A stretch of 24,691 bases of DNA from DAHVFK01 sp035310985 (GCA_035310985.1 DATGDH010000032.1:1-24691); one strand, 5' to 3'; positions 1-8,504 are shown, counted from the first letter of the stretch. Program-made: numbers and translations. Notes: a model not told the origin generated them from the letters alone.

Positions 1-24
1 TCTAACCAGCTGAGCTACAGACCC
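1..24 (-). tRNA. tRNA-Ile, 5' part (cut by window edge)
   Basis: On the minus strand this reads GGGTCTGTAGCTCAGCTGG and onward, the acceptor 5' strand plus D-arm of a bacterial tRNA-Ile; the gene starts at 24 and runs out of the window. The anticodon is not visible, so Ile(GAU) is inferred from the sequence match and from its usual place in the 16S-23S spacer, where tRNA-Ala normally follows. tRNA-Ala in these bacteria starts differently (GGGGCC). Confidence 0.85.
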
Positions 25-103
25 GAAACCTTCGCTCCGGACCTTGCCTCGTCCCGATTCCTCAGGAACCAGTCCCTGGAGCTCGAACCTTTTAACTAAC
101 TAA

Positions 104-120
104 CCGATAAGTGTGGACGC
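104..120 (-). other. 16S trailer half of the RNase III processing stem
   Basis: This 17-nt segment of the 16S-tRNA spacer is complementary in the transcript to 1786-1802 in the 16S leader. All 17 positions pair, two of them as G-U wobbles, and a few more pairs can be added at the ends. Such a leader/trailer helix loops out the 16S precursor and is the normal RNase III substrate in bacteria. The rest of the spacer (25-138) shows nothing else I can name. Confidence 0.8.
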
Positions 121-137
121 CTGCTACAAGCTGTCTC

Positions 138-1677
<1,540 letters not shown>

Positions 1678-1823
1678 AAATCCAAGCACTACTCTCGCTC
1701 AAAGTAAACGGAGTTTACTGTGATGCGAGCACTAGAACACTTTGCCGCGATCCGGAAGACCGGACGCGCGGCGCCGTTCATTCAAGCGCCCACACCTATC
1801 GGCTGCGAATTTTTAAAGAACGT
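1678..1823 (-). other. rRNA operon leader between tRNA-fMet and 16S
   Basis: This 146-nt leader holds the boxA element at its upstream edge, the upstream half of the 16S processing stem at 1786-1802 (pairs with 104-120), and two further hairpins. One is GC-rich at 1744-1771: an outer 6-bp stem, an inner 5-bp TCCGG/CCGGA stem and a 4-nt loop. The other, at 1694-1729, has a perfect 7-bp AGTAAAC/GTTTACT stem with a 3-nt loop, flanked by CTCGC/GCGAG. Neither is followed by a T-run in the direction of transcription, so they look like rRNA precursor structure, not terminators. No -35/-10 pair is visible in the leader. Confidence 0.75.
1811..1821 (-). promoter_or_regulatory. boxA antitermination element of the rRNA operon
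   Basis: The minus strand reads GTTCTTTAAAA, a close match to the boxA core (TGCTCTTTAA) bound by NusB-NusE in rRNA antitermination. It begins two bases after the CCA end of tRNA-fMet and is followed by the leader segment that forms the 16S processing stem, as in other betaproteobacterial rrn leaders. No boxB is apparent. Confidence 0.8.
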
Positions 1824-1900
1824 TGGTTGCGGGGAGAGGATTTGAACCTCTGACCTTCGGGTTATGAGCCCGACGAGCTGCCAGACTGCTCCACCCCGCG
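1824..1900 (-). tRNA. Initiator tRNA-fMet (CAU)
   Basis: This is a 77-nt cloverleaf with an encoded CCA end (1824-1826) and a CAT anticodon. The initiator hallmarks are present: the first base is C facing A72, so the acceptor end is unpaired, and the anticodon stem has the three consecutive G-C pairs (GGG...CCC) read by the P site and IF3. It therefore serves initiation, not elongation. It lies about 10 nt after the predicted start of the rrn transcript and directly before boxA, so it should be cut out of the rRNA precursor by RNase P and 3' processing. Confidence 0.97.
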
Positions 1901-1916
1901 CCCGAGTGAGACCGAG

Positions 1917-1946
1917 ATTATAGCGATACGGCAAAAATGGTGTCAA
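1917..1946 (-). promoter_or_regulatory. Strong sigma-70 promoter of tRNA-fMet/16S operon
   Basis: A perfect -35 TTGACA (1941-1946) and a perfect -10 TATAAT (1917-1922) are separated by 18 bp on the minus strand. Transcription would start near 1910, about 10 nt before tRNA-fMet. The bases after the -10 are GC-rich, typical of stringently controlled stable-RNA promoters. The stretch just upstream (AGAATTTG) is only mildly A/T-rich. The remaining gap up to the recR stop (about 1947-2062) shows no clear terminator, only a weak 5-bp inverted repeat at 2021-2036. Confidence 0.9.
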
Positions 1947-2062
1947 CAAATTCTGGGGTTGCCGGCTCCGCGGGTGCCATCCGCGTCACAAATGCCCCGC
2001 CTCGGTGGCGCGTAGTACCTTGACCCGCTATCGGTCAGCCCGGCTCGCCACGCGCGCCCAGT

Positions 2063-2674
2063 TCACAGACCGCGCCGATCCTGGATCGCCTGCGAGATGG
2101 TGCCTACGTCGACGTATTCGAGCTCTCCGCCCAACGGGACGCCGCGCGCAATTCGGCTCGCCTTGACCTTGCGCGCGCGCAGCATCTCGGCGATGTAGTG
2201 CGCGGTCGCTTCGCCTTCGTTGGTGAAGTTGGTCGCCAGGATCACCTCTTGCACGACGCCGTCGGTGGCGCGCTCCAGCAGACGCTCCAGTCCGATGTCG
2301 CGCGGCCCGATGCCATCGAGCGGCGACAACCGACCCATCAAGACGAAATACATGCCCGAGTAGCTCAGCGTCTGCTCGACCATTGCCAGATCAGTCGCGG
2401 TCTCCACGACGCACAGCAGGCCCGGGTCGCGCCGCGGCGAACGGCATAGCTCGCAGATCTGGTCTTCGGTGAAGTTATTGCACTTGGCGCACAGGCGCAC
2501 GCTGCTAAGTGCGGCCAACAGCGCTTGCGCGAGCAGGTCCGCGCCCGCCCGGTCGTGCTGCAGCAAGTGGTACGCCATGCGCTGCGCCGAGCGCGGCCCA
2601 ACCCCGGGCAGCACGCGTAGCGCCTCGACCAGCCGCTCGACGCCTTTGGCGGTGGGTACAGCGTCCCTGCGCAT
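2063..2674 (-). CDS. recR: Recombination mediator RecR
   Basis: RecR works with RecO (and RecF) to load RecA on gapped single-stranded DNA in the cytoplasm. The 203-aa product has the family's usual length and full domain order: a helix-hairpin-helix at about residues 21-36 (LPGVGPRSAQRMAYHLL), a four-cysteine zinc motif (C62, C65, C74, C77), a Toprim domain from about residue 85 (VVETATDLAMVE), and the C-terminal GGELEYVD segment. The ATG at 2674 has an AGGG ribosome site about 8 nt upstream. It is the last gene of dnaX-ybaB-recR, 22 bp after ybaB, a conserved trio. Transcription would run on towards the rRNA promoter; no strong terminator is seen between. Confidence 0.97.
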   Translation of the reverse strand: MRRDAVPTAKGVERLVEALRVLPGVGPRSAQRMAYHLLQHDRAGADLLAQALLAALSSVRLCAKCNNFTEDQICELCRSPRRDPGLLCVVETATDLAMVEQTLSYSGMYFVLMGRLSPLDGIGPRDIGLERLLERATDGVVQEVILATNFTNEGEATAHYIAEMLRARKVKASRIARGVPLGGELEYVDVGTISQAIQDRRGL

Positions 2675-2696
2675 TCGATTACCCTGCCGCTTCGCG

Positions 2697-3020
2697 TCAG
2701 AAAGGCAGCTTGAATCCGGGCGGCAGGCCCAGCCCGGCTGTCATGCCGCCCATCTTCTCGGCCACCGCCACTTCGACTTTGCGCGCGGCATCGTTGAACG
2801 CGGCGGCCACGAGGTCCTCCAGCATTTCCTTGTCGTCGCCGACGAGCGACGGGTCGATTGCGACACGCTTCACGTCGTGCTTGCAGGTCATGACGATCTT
2901 AACTAGGCCCGCACCCGACTGTCCTTCCACTTCGAGGTTGGCGAGCTCTTCCTGCATGCGCTGCATGTTCTGCTGCATCATCTGAGCCTGCTTCATGAGC
3001 TGGCCGATATTTCCTCGCAT
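2697..3020 (-). CDS. ybaB: YbaB/EbfC family nucleoid-associated protein
   Basis: This is a 107-aa DNA-binding protein of the YbaB/EbfC family, which forms dimers and coats DNA. The sequence shows the coiled N-terminal helix rich in Met and Gln (MKQAQMMQQNMQRMQEEL), the GAGLVK strand, the DPSL and DDKEMLEDLVAAAFNDA segments and the closing LPPGFKLPF, all family hallmarks. The frame stays open far upstream (to 3440) over the end of dnaX, but homology begins at the Met at 3020, where a GGGAG ribosome site sits 6 nt upstream. The Met codon at 3026 lies too close to that site. It sits between dnaX (41 bp away) and recR (22 bp), the classic arrangement. Confidence 0.96.
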   Translation of the reverse strand: MRGNIGQLMKQAQMMQQNMQRMQEELANLEVEGQSGAGLVKIVMTCKHDVKRVAIDPSLVGDDKEMLEDLVAAAFNDAARKVEVAVAEKMGGMTAGLGLPPGFKLPF

Positions 3021-3061
3021 CGTCATCTCCCGGAGTACGGCGGTCCTGAGCGGACCGCCCG

Positions 3062-4615
3062 TCACGAATTCTTGGGCGTTGCCTGGATCGTCGAGGGGAT
3101 CACTTTGGCATCGCAGATTTCCATCAGATCCTGCACGAAACGATCGCCCTGCACCGAGCGCGCGGCTTCCGCCTGCCGCGCACCGCGTTCCGTGGCTTCG
3201 AGCGCGGCGACTGAGCCGCCCTTGGCCTCGCCGGCGACAACCTTGACGGCTACCCCGGCGCCGAGGAATTGCTCGAGCGCCGCCTTGAGCTTGTCCTGGT
3301 ACGACCTTTCGGCCAGATACGCTTTCGATTTCGACACGACGAGTTCGAACGAATTCCCATCGCGACGGGCGAGCTCGGCGTTGCGCGCGAGCTCGCGCGC
3401 GGCGCCCGTCACCTGCAGCTTGCCCACCAACTGCGCCCATTCCCCGGTTGGCGACGTCGCGTTCGAAGGCACGCGTACGGGTGGCGCTGTACGAGTCGCG
3501 GGCTCTCCGGGGACCGATGCTTCACCGCCACCATCGGGCCGGAACGCGAGCATGCGTAACACGCTCATGACGAACCCCGCGTGCTCGTCCGGTGCGAGCG
3601 CGAGATCGTCCCGTCCCTGCAATGCGATCTGATAATTCAGCTGCACAGTCTCGGCATCCATTCGCTCGCTGAGCGCAACGATCCGTTCGCGCTCAGGCAG
3701 ATCGTCCTCGAGCGCCTCCGGAACCGATTGCGCGAGCGCTACGCGCAACAGGAGGCTCGCCAGGGCGGCAAGCGCCTGGTCGAACGACAGGCTGCGCGCC
3801 TGCATTTCGCCGGCGATGGCGAGCGCCGCGCGTGCATCGCCCGCCGCCACCGTCTCCAGAAGACGCAGCAGATAGGTTTCGTCCACCGCACCCAGCATGT
3901 CACGGACGTCGTCGGAAGAAATCCGGCCCGCGCCATGCGCGATCGCTTGGTCGAGCAGCGACAGCGCATCGCGCATGCTGCCCGCGGCAGCGCGGCCGAT
4001 GAGCGGCAGTGCTGCCGGATCGTAGGCGATCCCTTCCGCTTCGAGCAGCTTCCCCAGGTGCGCCGCGATCGCGGCGCGCGGCATCTGCTTGAGATTGAAC
4101 TGCAGGCAACGGCTGAGCACTGTCACCGGGATTTTCTGCGGATCGGTCGTCGCCAGAACGAACTTGAGGTGCTCGGGTGGTTCCTCGAGCGTCTTGAGCA
4201 TTGCATTGAACGCGGAGGTCGACAACATGTGCACTTCGTCGATCACGTAGACCTTGTAGCGCCCGCGGGTCGGCGCGTACTGCGCCGTATCGAGCAGCTG
4301 GCGCATCTCGTCCACGCGCGTGTTGGTGGCAGCATCGACCTCGAGCAGATCGACGAAGCGGCCGGCGTCGATTTCCAGGCAGGCGCTGCACTTGCCGCAG
4401 GGCTCCGGGGTCACGCCGGTCTCGCAATTCAGGCACTTGGCGAGAATACGAGCAAGGGTGGTCTTGCCGACACCGCGCGTCCCGGTGAACAGGTACGCAT
4501 GATGCAGGCGTTTCTGCTCCAGCGCGTGGCGCAGCGCGCGCACCACGTGTTCCTGCCCGACCAGGCTGCCGAAATCACGCGGCCGCCACTTGCGGGCGAG
4601 AACCTGATAGCTCAT
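3062..4615 (-). CDS. dnaX: DNA polymerase III subunit gamma/tau
   Basis: This is the clamp-loader ATPase of the replicative polymerase; tau also ties the loader to the polymerase core and DnaB. Visible features are Walker A GTRGVGKT (residues 45-52), a zinc module with C64, C73, C76 and C79, Walker B VYVIDEVHML (122-131) and the SRC arginine-finger motif (168-170). A variable Pro/Thr-rich linker and a tau-type C-terminal domain follow. At 517 aa it is shorter than E. coli tau (643 aa), mostly in the linker. I chose the ATG at 4615 (MSYQVLARKWRP), the family start; upstream in-frame sequence runs into the hairpin at 4635-4664. I saw no A-rich slippery run like E. coli's, so a gamma form by frameshift is not evident. 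Confidence 0.97.
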   Translation of the reverse strand: MSYQVLARKWRPRDFGSLVGQEHVVRALRHALEQKRLHHAYLFTGTRGVGKTTLARILAKCLNCETGVTPEPCGKCSACLEIDAGRFVDLLEVDAATNTRVDEMRQLLDTAQYAPTRGRYKVYVIDEVHMLSTSAFNAMLKTLEEPPEHLKFVLATTDPQKIPVTVLSRCLQFNLKQMPRAAIAAHLGKLLEAEGIAYDPAALPLIGRAAAGSMRDALSLLDQAIAHGAGRISSDDVRDMLGAVDETYLLRLLETVAAGDARAALAIAGEMQARSLSFDQALAALASLLLRVALAQSVPEALEDDLPERERIVALSERMDAETVQLNYQIALQGRDDLALAPDEHAGFVMSVLRMLAFRPDGGGEASVPGEPATRTAPPVRVPSNATSPTGEWAQLVGKLQVTGAARELARNAELARRDGNSFELVVSKSKAYLAERSYQDKLKAALEQFLGAGVAVKVVAGEAKGGSVAALEATERGARQAEAARSVQGDRFVQDLMEICDAKVIPSTIQATPKNS

Positions 4616-4634
4616 CGGAAGAATTCTATCAGTC

Positions 4635-4664
4635 CCCTGCCCGGCGCTTGCGCGCCGGGCAGGG
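4635..4664 (-). other. Perfect GC-rich hairpin between 4.5S RNA and dnaX
   Basis: A perfect 13-bp inverted repeat (CCCTGCCCGGCGC and its complement) closes a 4-nt loop that reads GCAA on the minus strand, a GNRA tetraloop. It begins 8 nt after the 4.5S RNA 3' end and ends 19 nt before the dnaX ATG. There is no T-run after it on either strand, so it is not a textbook intrinsic terminator. It may define the 3' end of the SRP RNA precursor, attenuate, or protect the dnaX mRNA 5' end. Confidence 0.7.
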
Positions 4665-4672
4665 CGATTGGT

Positions 4673-4768
4673 GGCGAGCCTTAACCCCGGCACCTGCAGT
4701 GACCAGCTGTGGCTGCTTCCTTCCGGACCTGACCAGGTTCACCAGGCTGCAGTGCGGGAAGGCCCGCC
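4673..4768 (-). ncRNA. ffs: 4.5S signal recognition particle RNA (small bacterial type)
   Basis: This RNA pairs with Ffh to target nascent membrane proteins. The minus strand contains the universal Ffh-binding hairpin core GGTCAGGTCCGGAAGGAAGC with its GGAA tetraloop, and the ends GGCGGGCCTT and AAGGCTCGCC pair to close a single long rod of about 96 nt, the size of the small bacterial SRP class. The ends come from the closing helix and may be off by a few bases. It lies between tRNA-Ser and dnaX, all on the minus strand; ffs next to dnaX is a familiar arrangement in betaproteobacteria. Confidence 0.95.
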
Positions 4769-4786
4769 GTGGATCTCAATGTACAT

Positions 4787-4877
4787 TGGCGGAGAGAGAG
4801 GGATTCGAACCCTCGATGCGCTCATCACGCATACACACTTTCCAGGCGTGCGCCTTCGACCGCTCGGCCATCTCTCC
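4787..4877 (-). tRNA. tRNA-Ser (GGA)
   Basis: This 91-nt class II tRNA has a 7-bp acceptor stem (GGAGAGA/TCTCTCC), discriminator G, encoded CCA (4787-4789), a CTGGAAA anticodon loop (anticodon GGA) and the long variable arm typical of tRNA-Ser. A TATAAT box lies about 10 nt upstream. The 4.5S RNA gene begins 18 nt downstream, so the two RNAs may share a primary transcript. Confidence 0.96.
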
Positions 4878-4887
4878 GGCAGGCTGC

Positions 4888-4893
4888 ATTATA
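4888..4893 (-). promoter_or_regulatory. -10 box of probable tRNA-Ser/ffs/dnaX promoter
   Basis: A perfect TATAAT on the minus strand would start transcription near 4881, just before tRNA-Ser. No good -35 is found at 16-18 bp spacing; that region (GCGGCGCTT) lies inside an inverted repeat. It is plausible as the promoter for the tRNA-Ser, 4.5S RNA and perhaps dnaX-ybaB-recR genes. Confidence 0.55.
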
Positions 4894-4925
4894 AGCGCTG
4901 CGCCGAGACGAAGCGCCGCAGCGCT
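4894..4925 (-). terminator. Inverted repeat downstream of acs, possible terminator
   Basis: A perfect 9-bp stem AGCGCTGCG/CGCAGCGCT with a 14-nt loop lies 17 bp after the acs stop codon. On the minus strand it is followed by TTATAATGC, not a proper T-run, so termination would be weak or factor-assisted. The repeat directly abuts the TATAAT of the tRNA-Ser promoter and covers where its -35 should be. Confidence 0.4.
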
Positions 4926-4942
4926 CGTTGTGTCCGCTCGAC

Positions 4943-6910
4943 TCAGGTCGCCTGTTTCAGCTGATCGAGGATCGCCGGATTCTCGAGCGTCGACACATCC
5001 TGTTTGATCTCCTCGCCCCTGGCGATCGAACGCAGCAGCCGTCGCATGATCTTGCCGGAGCGCGTCTTCGGCAGGTTGTCGCCGAAGCGGATATCGCGTG
5101 GCTTGGCGATTGGGCCGATTTCCTTCGCCACCCAGTCCCGCAGCTCCTGGGCGATTCGTTTCGCCTCGTCGCCGGTCGGGCGCGGGCCCTTGGTGACGAC
5201 GAAGGCGACGATCGCCTCGCCGGTGAGATCGTCAGGGCGGCCGACCACCGCCGCCTCGGCGACCAGCTTCGAATTGGCAACCAGTGCCGATTCGACCTCC
5301 ATCGTGCCCAGCCGGTGGCCCGAGACGTTCAGCACATCGTCGATGCGCCCCACAATGCGGTAATAGCCGTTCTCGTCGGTGCTCGCTCCATCACCGGCGA
5401 GATAGAGCTTGCCCTTGAAGTCATCGGGGAAATACGTCTTCTTGTAGCGCTCGGGATCACCCCAGATCGTGCGCAGCATCGCCGGCCAGGGCCGCTTGAT
5501 CACCAGGATGCCCCCCTTGCCTTTGCCTACCGGATGCCCGGTTTCGTCTACGACGTCGGCGAAGATGCCCGGCAGCGGCAGCGTCGCCGAGCCGGGTACC
5601 GTTGGCGTCGCGCCAGGCAGAGGCGAAATCAGGTGGCCGCCCGTCTCAGTCTGCCACCAGGTATCGACGATCGGGCAGCGTCCGCCGCCGACCATCTCGT
5701 GGTACCAGATCCACGCCTCCGGGTTGATCGGCTCGCCCACCGTGCCAAGGATGCGCAGGCTCTTCAGGTCGTACTTCTTCGGTAGATCACCGCCCGCCTT
5801 GATGAGCGAGCGAATCGCCGTCGGCGCCGTGTAGAACACGTTGACCTTGTGATCCTGGATGATCTTCCAAAAACGCCCCGCGTCCGGATAGGTCGGCACT
5901 CCTTCGAACATGACTTCCGTGGCGCCGGCCGCGAGCGGCCCGTAGGTGATGTAAGTGTGCCCCGTCACCCAGCCGACGTCAGCCGTGCACCAGAAGACGT
6001 CGCCCGGCTTGTTGTCGAACACCCACTTCATGGTGAGCAACGCCCACAGCAAGTAGCCGCCGGTCGAGTGCTGAACGCCTTTTGGCTTGCCCGTGGACCC
6101 GGAGGTGTAGAGGATGAACAGGGGATGCTCGGCGTTCACCCACACCGGCTCGCAGGTTTCGGCCTGCCCCTTCACCACGTCGTCCCACCACTTGTCGCGC
6201 GGCGCCTGCATGGGCACGTTGCTGCCCGAGCGCCGGTAAACGATGACATTGCGCACGTGCTCGCACCCGCCCATGGCGAATGCTTCGTCGACCACCGGTT
6301 TGAGCGGGATCTCCCTGCCTCCGCGGAACTGCCCGTCTGCGGTGATGACTTCGGTGGCTCCGGCGTCGATGATCCGCTCCTGAAGGCTCTTTGCCGAGAA
6401 TCCGCCAAATACCACCGAATGCGTGGCGCCGATGCGCGCGCACGCTTGCATCGCCACCACCACCTGGATCGACATCGGCATGTAGATCAGCACGCGATCG
6501 CCCGTCTTGATGCCGTGGCTCTTGAGCGCGTTCGCGAAACGGCAGACCTCGCGATGGAGCTCCTTGTAGGTGATCCTCGTGACCTTGCCGTCGTCCGCCT
6601 CGAAGATAATCGCCACCTTGTTCGGTTGCGACTTGAGATGCCTGTCGAGGCAGTTGTAGGACGCGTTCAGTTCGCCGTCGTAGAACCACTTGAAGAACGG
6701 CGCATTCGACTCGTCCAGCGTCTTGGTGAAGGGCTTGTGCCACAGCAGGTGCTCCTTGGCGAGCTTCGCCCAGAAGCCCGCGAAGTCCTTCTCCGCCTCC
6801 GCGCACATCTTCCGGTAGGCCTCCATGCCGGAGATGTTGGCCTGCTTGACGAACTCCGCGGTAGGCGGGAAGACCCTGGTCTCCTGGAGCACCGACTCGA
6901 TGTTGGCCAT
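4943..6910 (-). CDS. acs: Acetyl-CoA synthetase (AMP-forming)
   Basis: This enzyme activates acetate to acetyl-CoA through acetyl-AMP in the cytosol. The 655-aa product has the family's full length (E. coli 652). It shows the P-loop YTSGSTGKPKG (268-278), the DTWWQTETGG motif (416-425) whose Trp limits the acyl pocket to acetate, the hinge region near GRIDDVLNVSGHR, and PKTRSGKIMRR with catalytic K620, the lysine that is reversibly acetylated in characterised homologues. The ATG at 6910 is preceded by an excellent GGAGGAGG ribosome site. It is monocistronic in appearance: divergent from the fumarase gene and followed by a hairpin and a stable-RNA promoter. The other synthetase in the window (13304-15196) is of the PrpE type. 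Confidence 0.96.
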   Translation of the reverse strand: MANIESVLQETRVFPPTAEFVKQANISGMEAYRKMCAEAEKDFAGFWAKLAKEHLLWHKPFTKTLDESNAPFFKWFYDGELNASYNCLDRHLKSQPNKVAIIFEADDGKVTRITYKELHREVCRFANALKSHGIKTGDRVLIYMPMSIQVVVAMQACARIGATHSVVFGGFSAKSLQERIIDAGATEVITADGQFRGGREIPLKPVVDEAFAMGGCEHVRNVIVYRRSGSNVPMQAPRDKWWDDVVKGQAETCEPVWVNAEHPLFILYTSGSTGKPKGVQHSTGGYLLWALLTMKWVFDNKPGDVFWCTADVGWVTGHTYITYGPLAAGATEVMFEGVPTYPDAGRFWKIIQDHKVNVFYTAPTAIRSLIKAGGDLPKKYDLKSLRILGTVGEPINPEAWIWYHEMVGGGRCPIVDTWWQTETGGHLISPLPGATPTVPGSATLPLPGIFADVVDETGHPVGKGKGGILVIKRPWPAMLRTIWGDPERYKKTYFPDDFKGKLYLAGDGASTDENGYYRIVGRIDDVLNVSGHRLGTMEVESALVANSKLVAEAAVVGRPDDLTGEAIVAFVVTKGPRPTGDEAKRIAQELRDWVAKEIGPIAKPRDIRFGDNLPKTRSGKIMRRLLRSIARGEEIKQDVSTLENPAILDQLKQAT

Positions 6911-6971
6911 CGCTATCCTCCTCCGGTGAAATCCATCGTATGCTACATTTTAAAGGCTTTCCGGAACCGCC
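6911..6971. promoter_or_regulatory. Divergent promoter region acs / fumarase
   Basis: The only 61 bp between two divergent genes must hold both promoters or parts of them. A short AT-rich core (6936-6955) offers TAAAAT on the minus strand (6947-6952) as a -10 for acs, and an overlapping TGCTACATT (6941-6949), an extended -10-like element, for the fumarase gene. Neither has a convincing -35, so an activator is likely. The two -10 candidates overlap, which would make the promoters mutually exclusive. Confidence 0.35.
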
Positions 6972-8495
6972 ATGACCGCCATCAAGCAGGTAGACCTGGT
7001 GCAGAGCGTCGCCGACGCCTTGCAGTTCATCTCCTATTACCATCCCGCCGATTACATCCGCGCGCTGGCGCGCGCGTATGAGCGCGAGCAATCGCCGGCA
7101 GCCAAGGACGCGATCGCGCAGATTCTCACGAACTCGCGTATGTGCGCCGAGGGGCATCGCCCCATTTGCCAGGACACCGGCATCGTCAACGTCTTCCTGA
7201 AGATCGGCATGGACTTGCGCTGGGACGCCAAGATGTCCGTCGAGGACATGGTGAACGAAGGCGTGCGCCGCGCGTATCTCGATCCGGAGAACAAGCTGCG
7301 CGCCTCGGTGCTGGACGATCCCGCATTCGGCCGCCGCAACACCCGCGACAACACGCCCGCGGTCATCCACATGCAGGTCGTGCCGGGCGCCGAGGTGGAA
7401 GTCGACGTGGCCGCCAAGGGCGGCGGCTCGGAGGCGAAGTCGAAATTCGTCATGCTCAACCCCTCCGACTCGATCGTCGACTGGGTACTGAAAACCGTGC
7501 CGACGATGGGCGCGGGCTGGTGCCCGCCGGGAATGCTCGGCATCGGCATCGGCGGCACCGCCGAGAAGGCGATGCTGATGGCCAAGGAGTCGCTCATGGC
7601 GCCTATCGACATGGCCGAGCTCAAGGCGCGCGGGCCGAAGACGAAAGTCGAGGAATTGCGCGTCGAGCTGTACGACAAGGTGAATGCGCTCGGCATCGGG
7701 GCGCAAGGGCTTGGCGGCCTCTCGACGGTGCTCGACGTCAAGATCCTCACCTACCCGACGCACGCCGCGAACCAGCCTGTGGCGATGATTCCGAACTGTG
7801 CCGCGACCCGTCACGCGCATTTCGTGCTCGACGGCTCCGGCCCTGCGGAATTCGAGCAACCGAAGCTCTCCGACTGGCCCGACGTCACGTGGAAGCCGGA
7901 TGCGAGCGCGCGCAAGGTTAATCTCGACGCGCTGACGCGTGATGAGGTCGCCGCCTGGCAGCCTGGCGAGCGCCTGCTGCTCTCCGGCAAGCTACTCACG
8001 GGCCGCGACGCGGCGCACAAGCGCATCCAGGACATGCTCGAGCGCGGCGAGCGGCTGCCGGTCGACTTCACCAATCGCGCCATCTACTACGTCGGCCCGG
8101 TCGATCCGGTGCGCGACGAAATCGTGGGGCCGGCAGGGCCCACGACTTCGACCCGCATGGACAAGTTCACCGAGACGATGCTCGGGCGCACTGGCCTGGT
8201 GGCCATGGTCGGCAAGGCCGAGCGCGGGCCCAAGGCGATCGAGGCGATCCGCAAGCACAAGGCCGCCTACCTGATGGCGGTCGGCGGCGCCGCCTACCTC
8301 GTCTCGAAGGCGATCCGCAAGTCGCGCGTGCTCGCCTTCGAGGACCTCGGCATGGAGGCGATCTACGAGTTCGAGGTGCGCGACATGCCGGTCACGGTGG
8401 CGGTCGATGCGCGCGGCGCGGCCGTCCACCAGAGCGGCCCGGCAGAGTGGGAGAAGCGCATCCGGGAGTTCAAGCTCCCCGTCACCGCGGCCTGA
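6972..8495 (+). CDS. Class I fumarate hydratase (4Fe-4S); possible mesaconase activity
   Basis: This is a cytosolic, oxygen-sensitive hydratase interconverting fumarate and malate. The 507-aa product has both class I domains in one chain: an alpha domain with the three cluster cysteines C66 (PICQDTG), C184 (AGWCPPG) and C276 (PNCAATRH), and a C-terminal beta domain with the TSTRMDKFTETML and MVGKAERG segments. Some class I fumarases also hydrate mesaconate to citramalate (family knowledge), and here the gene leads a cluster with a carrier, a CoA lyase-type enzyme and a CoA-transferase, not other TCA genes. The ATG at 6972 has only a weak GGAA upstream. Substrate in vivo is uncertain: plain fumarase, mesaconase, or both. 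Confidence 0.93.
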   Translation: MTAIKQVDLVQSVADALQFISYYHPADYIRALARAYEREQSPAAKDAIAQILTNSRMCAEGHRPICQDTGIVNVFLKIGMDLRWDAKMSVEDMVNEGVRRAYLDPENKLRASVLDDPAFGRRNTRDNTPAVIHMQVVPGAEVEVDVAAKGGGSEAKSKFVMLNPSDSIVDWVLKTVPTMGAGWCPPGMLGIGIGGTAEKAMLMAKESLMAPIDMAELKARGPKTKVEELRVELYDKVNALGIGAQGLGGLSTVLDVKILTYPTHAANQPVAMIPNCAATRHAHFVLDGSGPAEFEQPKLSDWPDVTWKPDASARKVNLDALTRDEVAAWQPGERLLLSGKLLTGRDAAHKRIQDMLERGERLPVDFTNRAIYYVGPVDPVRDEIVGPAGPTTSTRMDKFTETMLGRTGLVAMVGKAERGPKAIEAIRKHKAAYLMAVGGAAYLVSKAIRKSRVLAFEDLGMEAIYEFEVRDMPVTVAVDARGAAVHQSGPAEWEKRIREFKLPVTAA

Positions 8496-8504
8496 GCGCG
8501 CCGC

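Noticed and set aside
1744..1771. GC-rich hairpin in the rrn leader as a terminator
   Set aside because: No T-run follows, and it lies after boxA in a leader that must be read through to 16S.
2021..2036. Small inverted repeat after recR as a terminator
   Set aside because: The stem is only 5 bp and no T-tract follows.
2697..3440. Long ybaB frame overlapping the dnaX 3' end, suggesting a DnaX-YbaB frameshift fusion
   Set aside because: The extra residues are Arg/Gly-rich shadow sequence, and ybaB has its own ribosome site at the conserved start.
3581..4684. 367-codon plus-strand frame opposite dnaX
   Set aside because: An antisense shadow of GC-rich dnaX codons; composition is Arg/His/Gln-rich, with no domain and no ribosome site, while dnaX is unmistakable.
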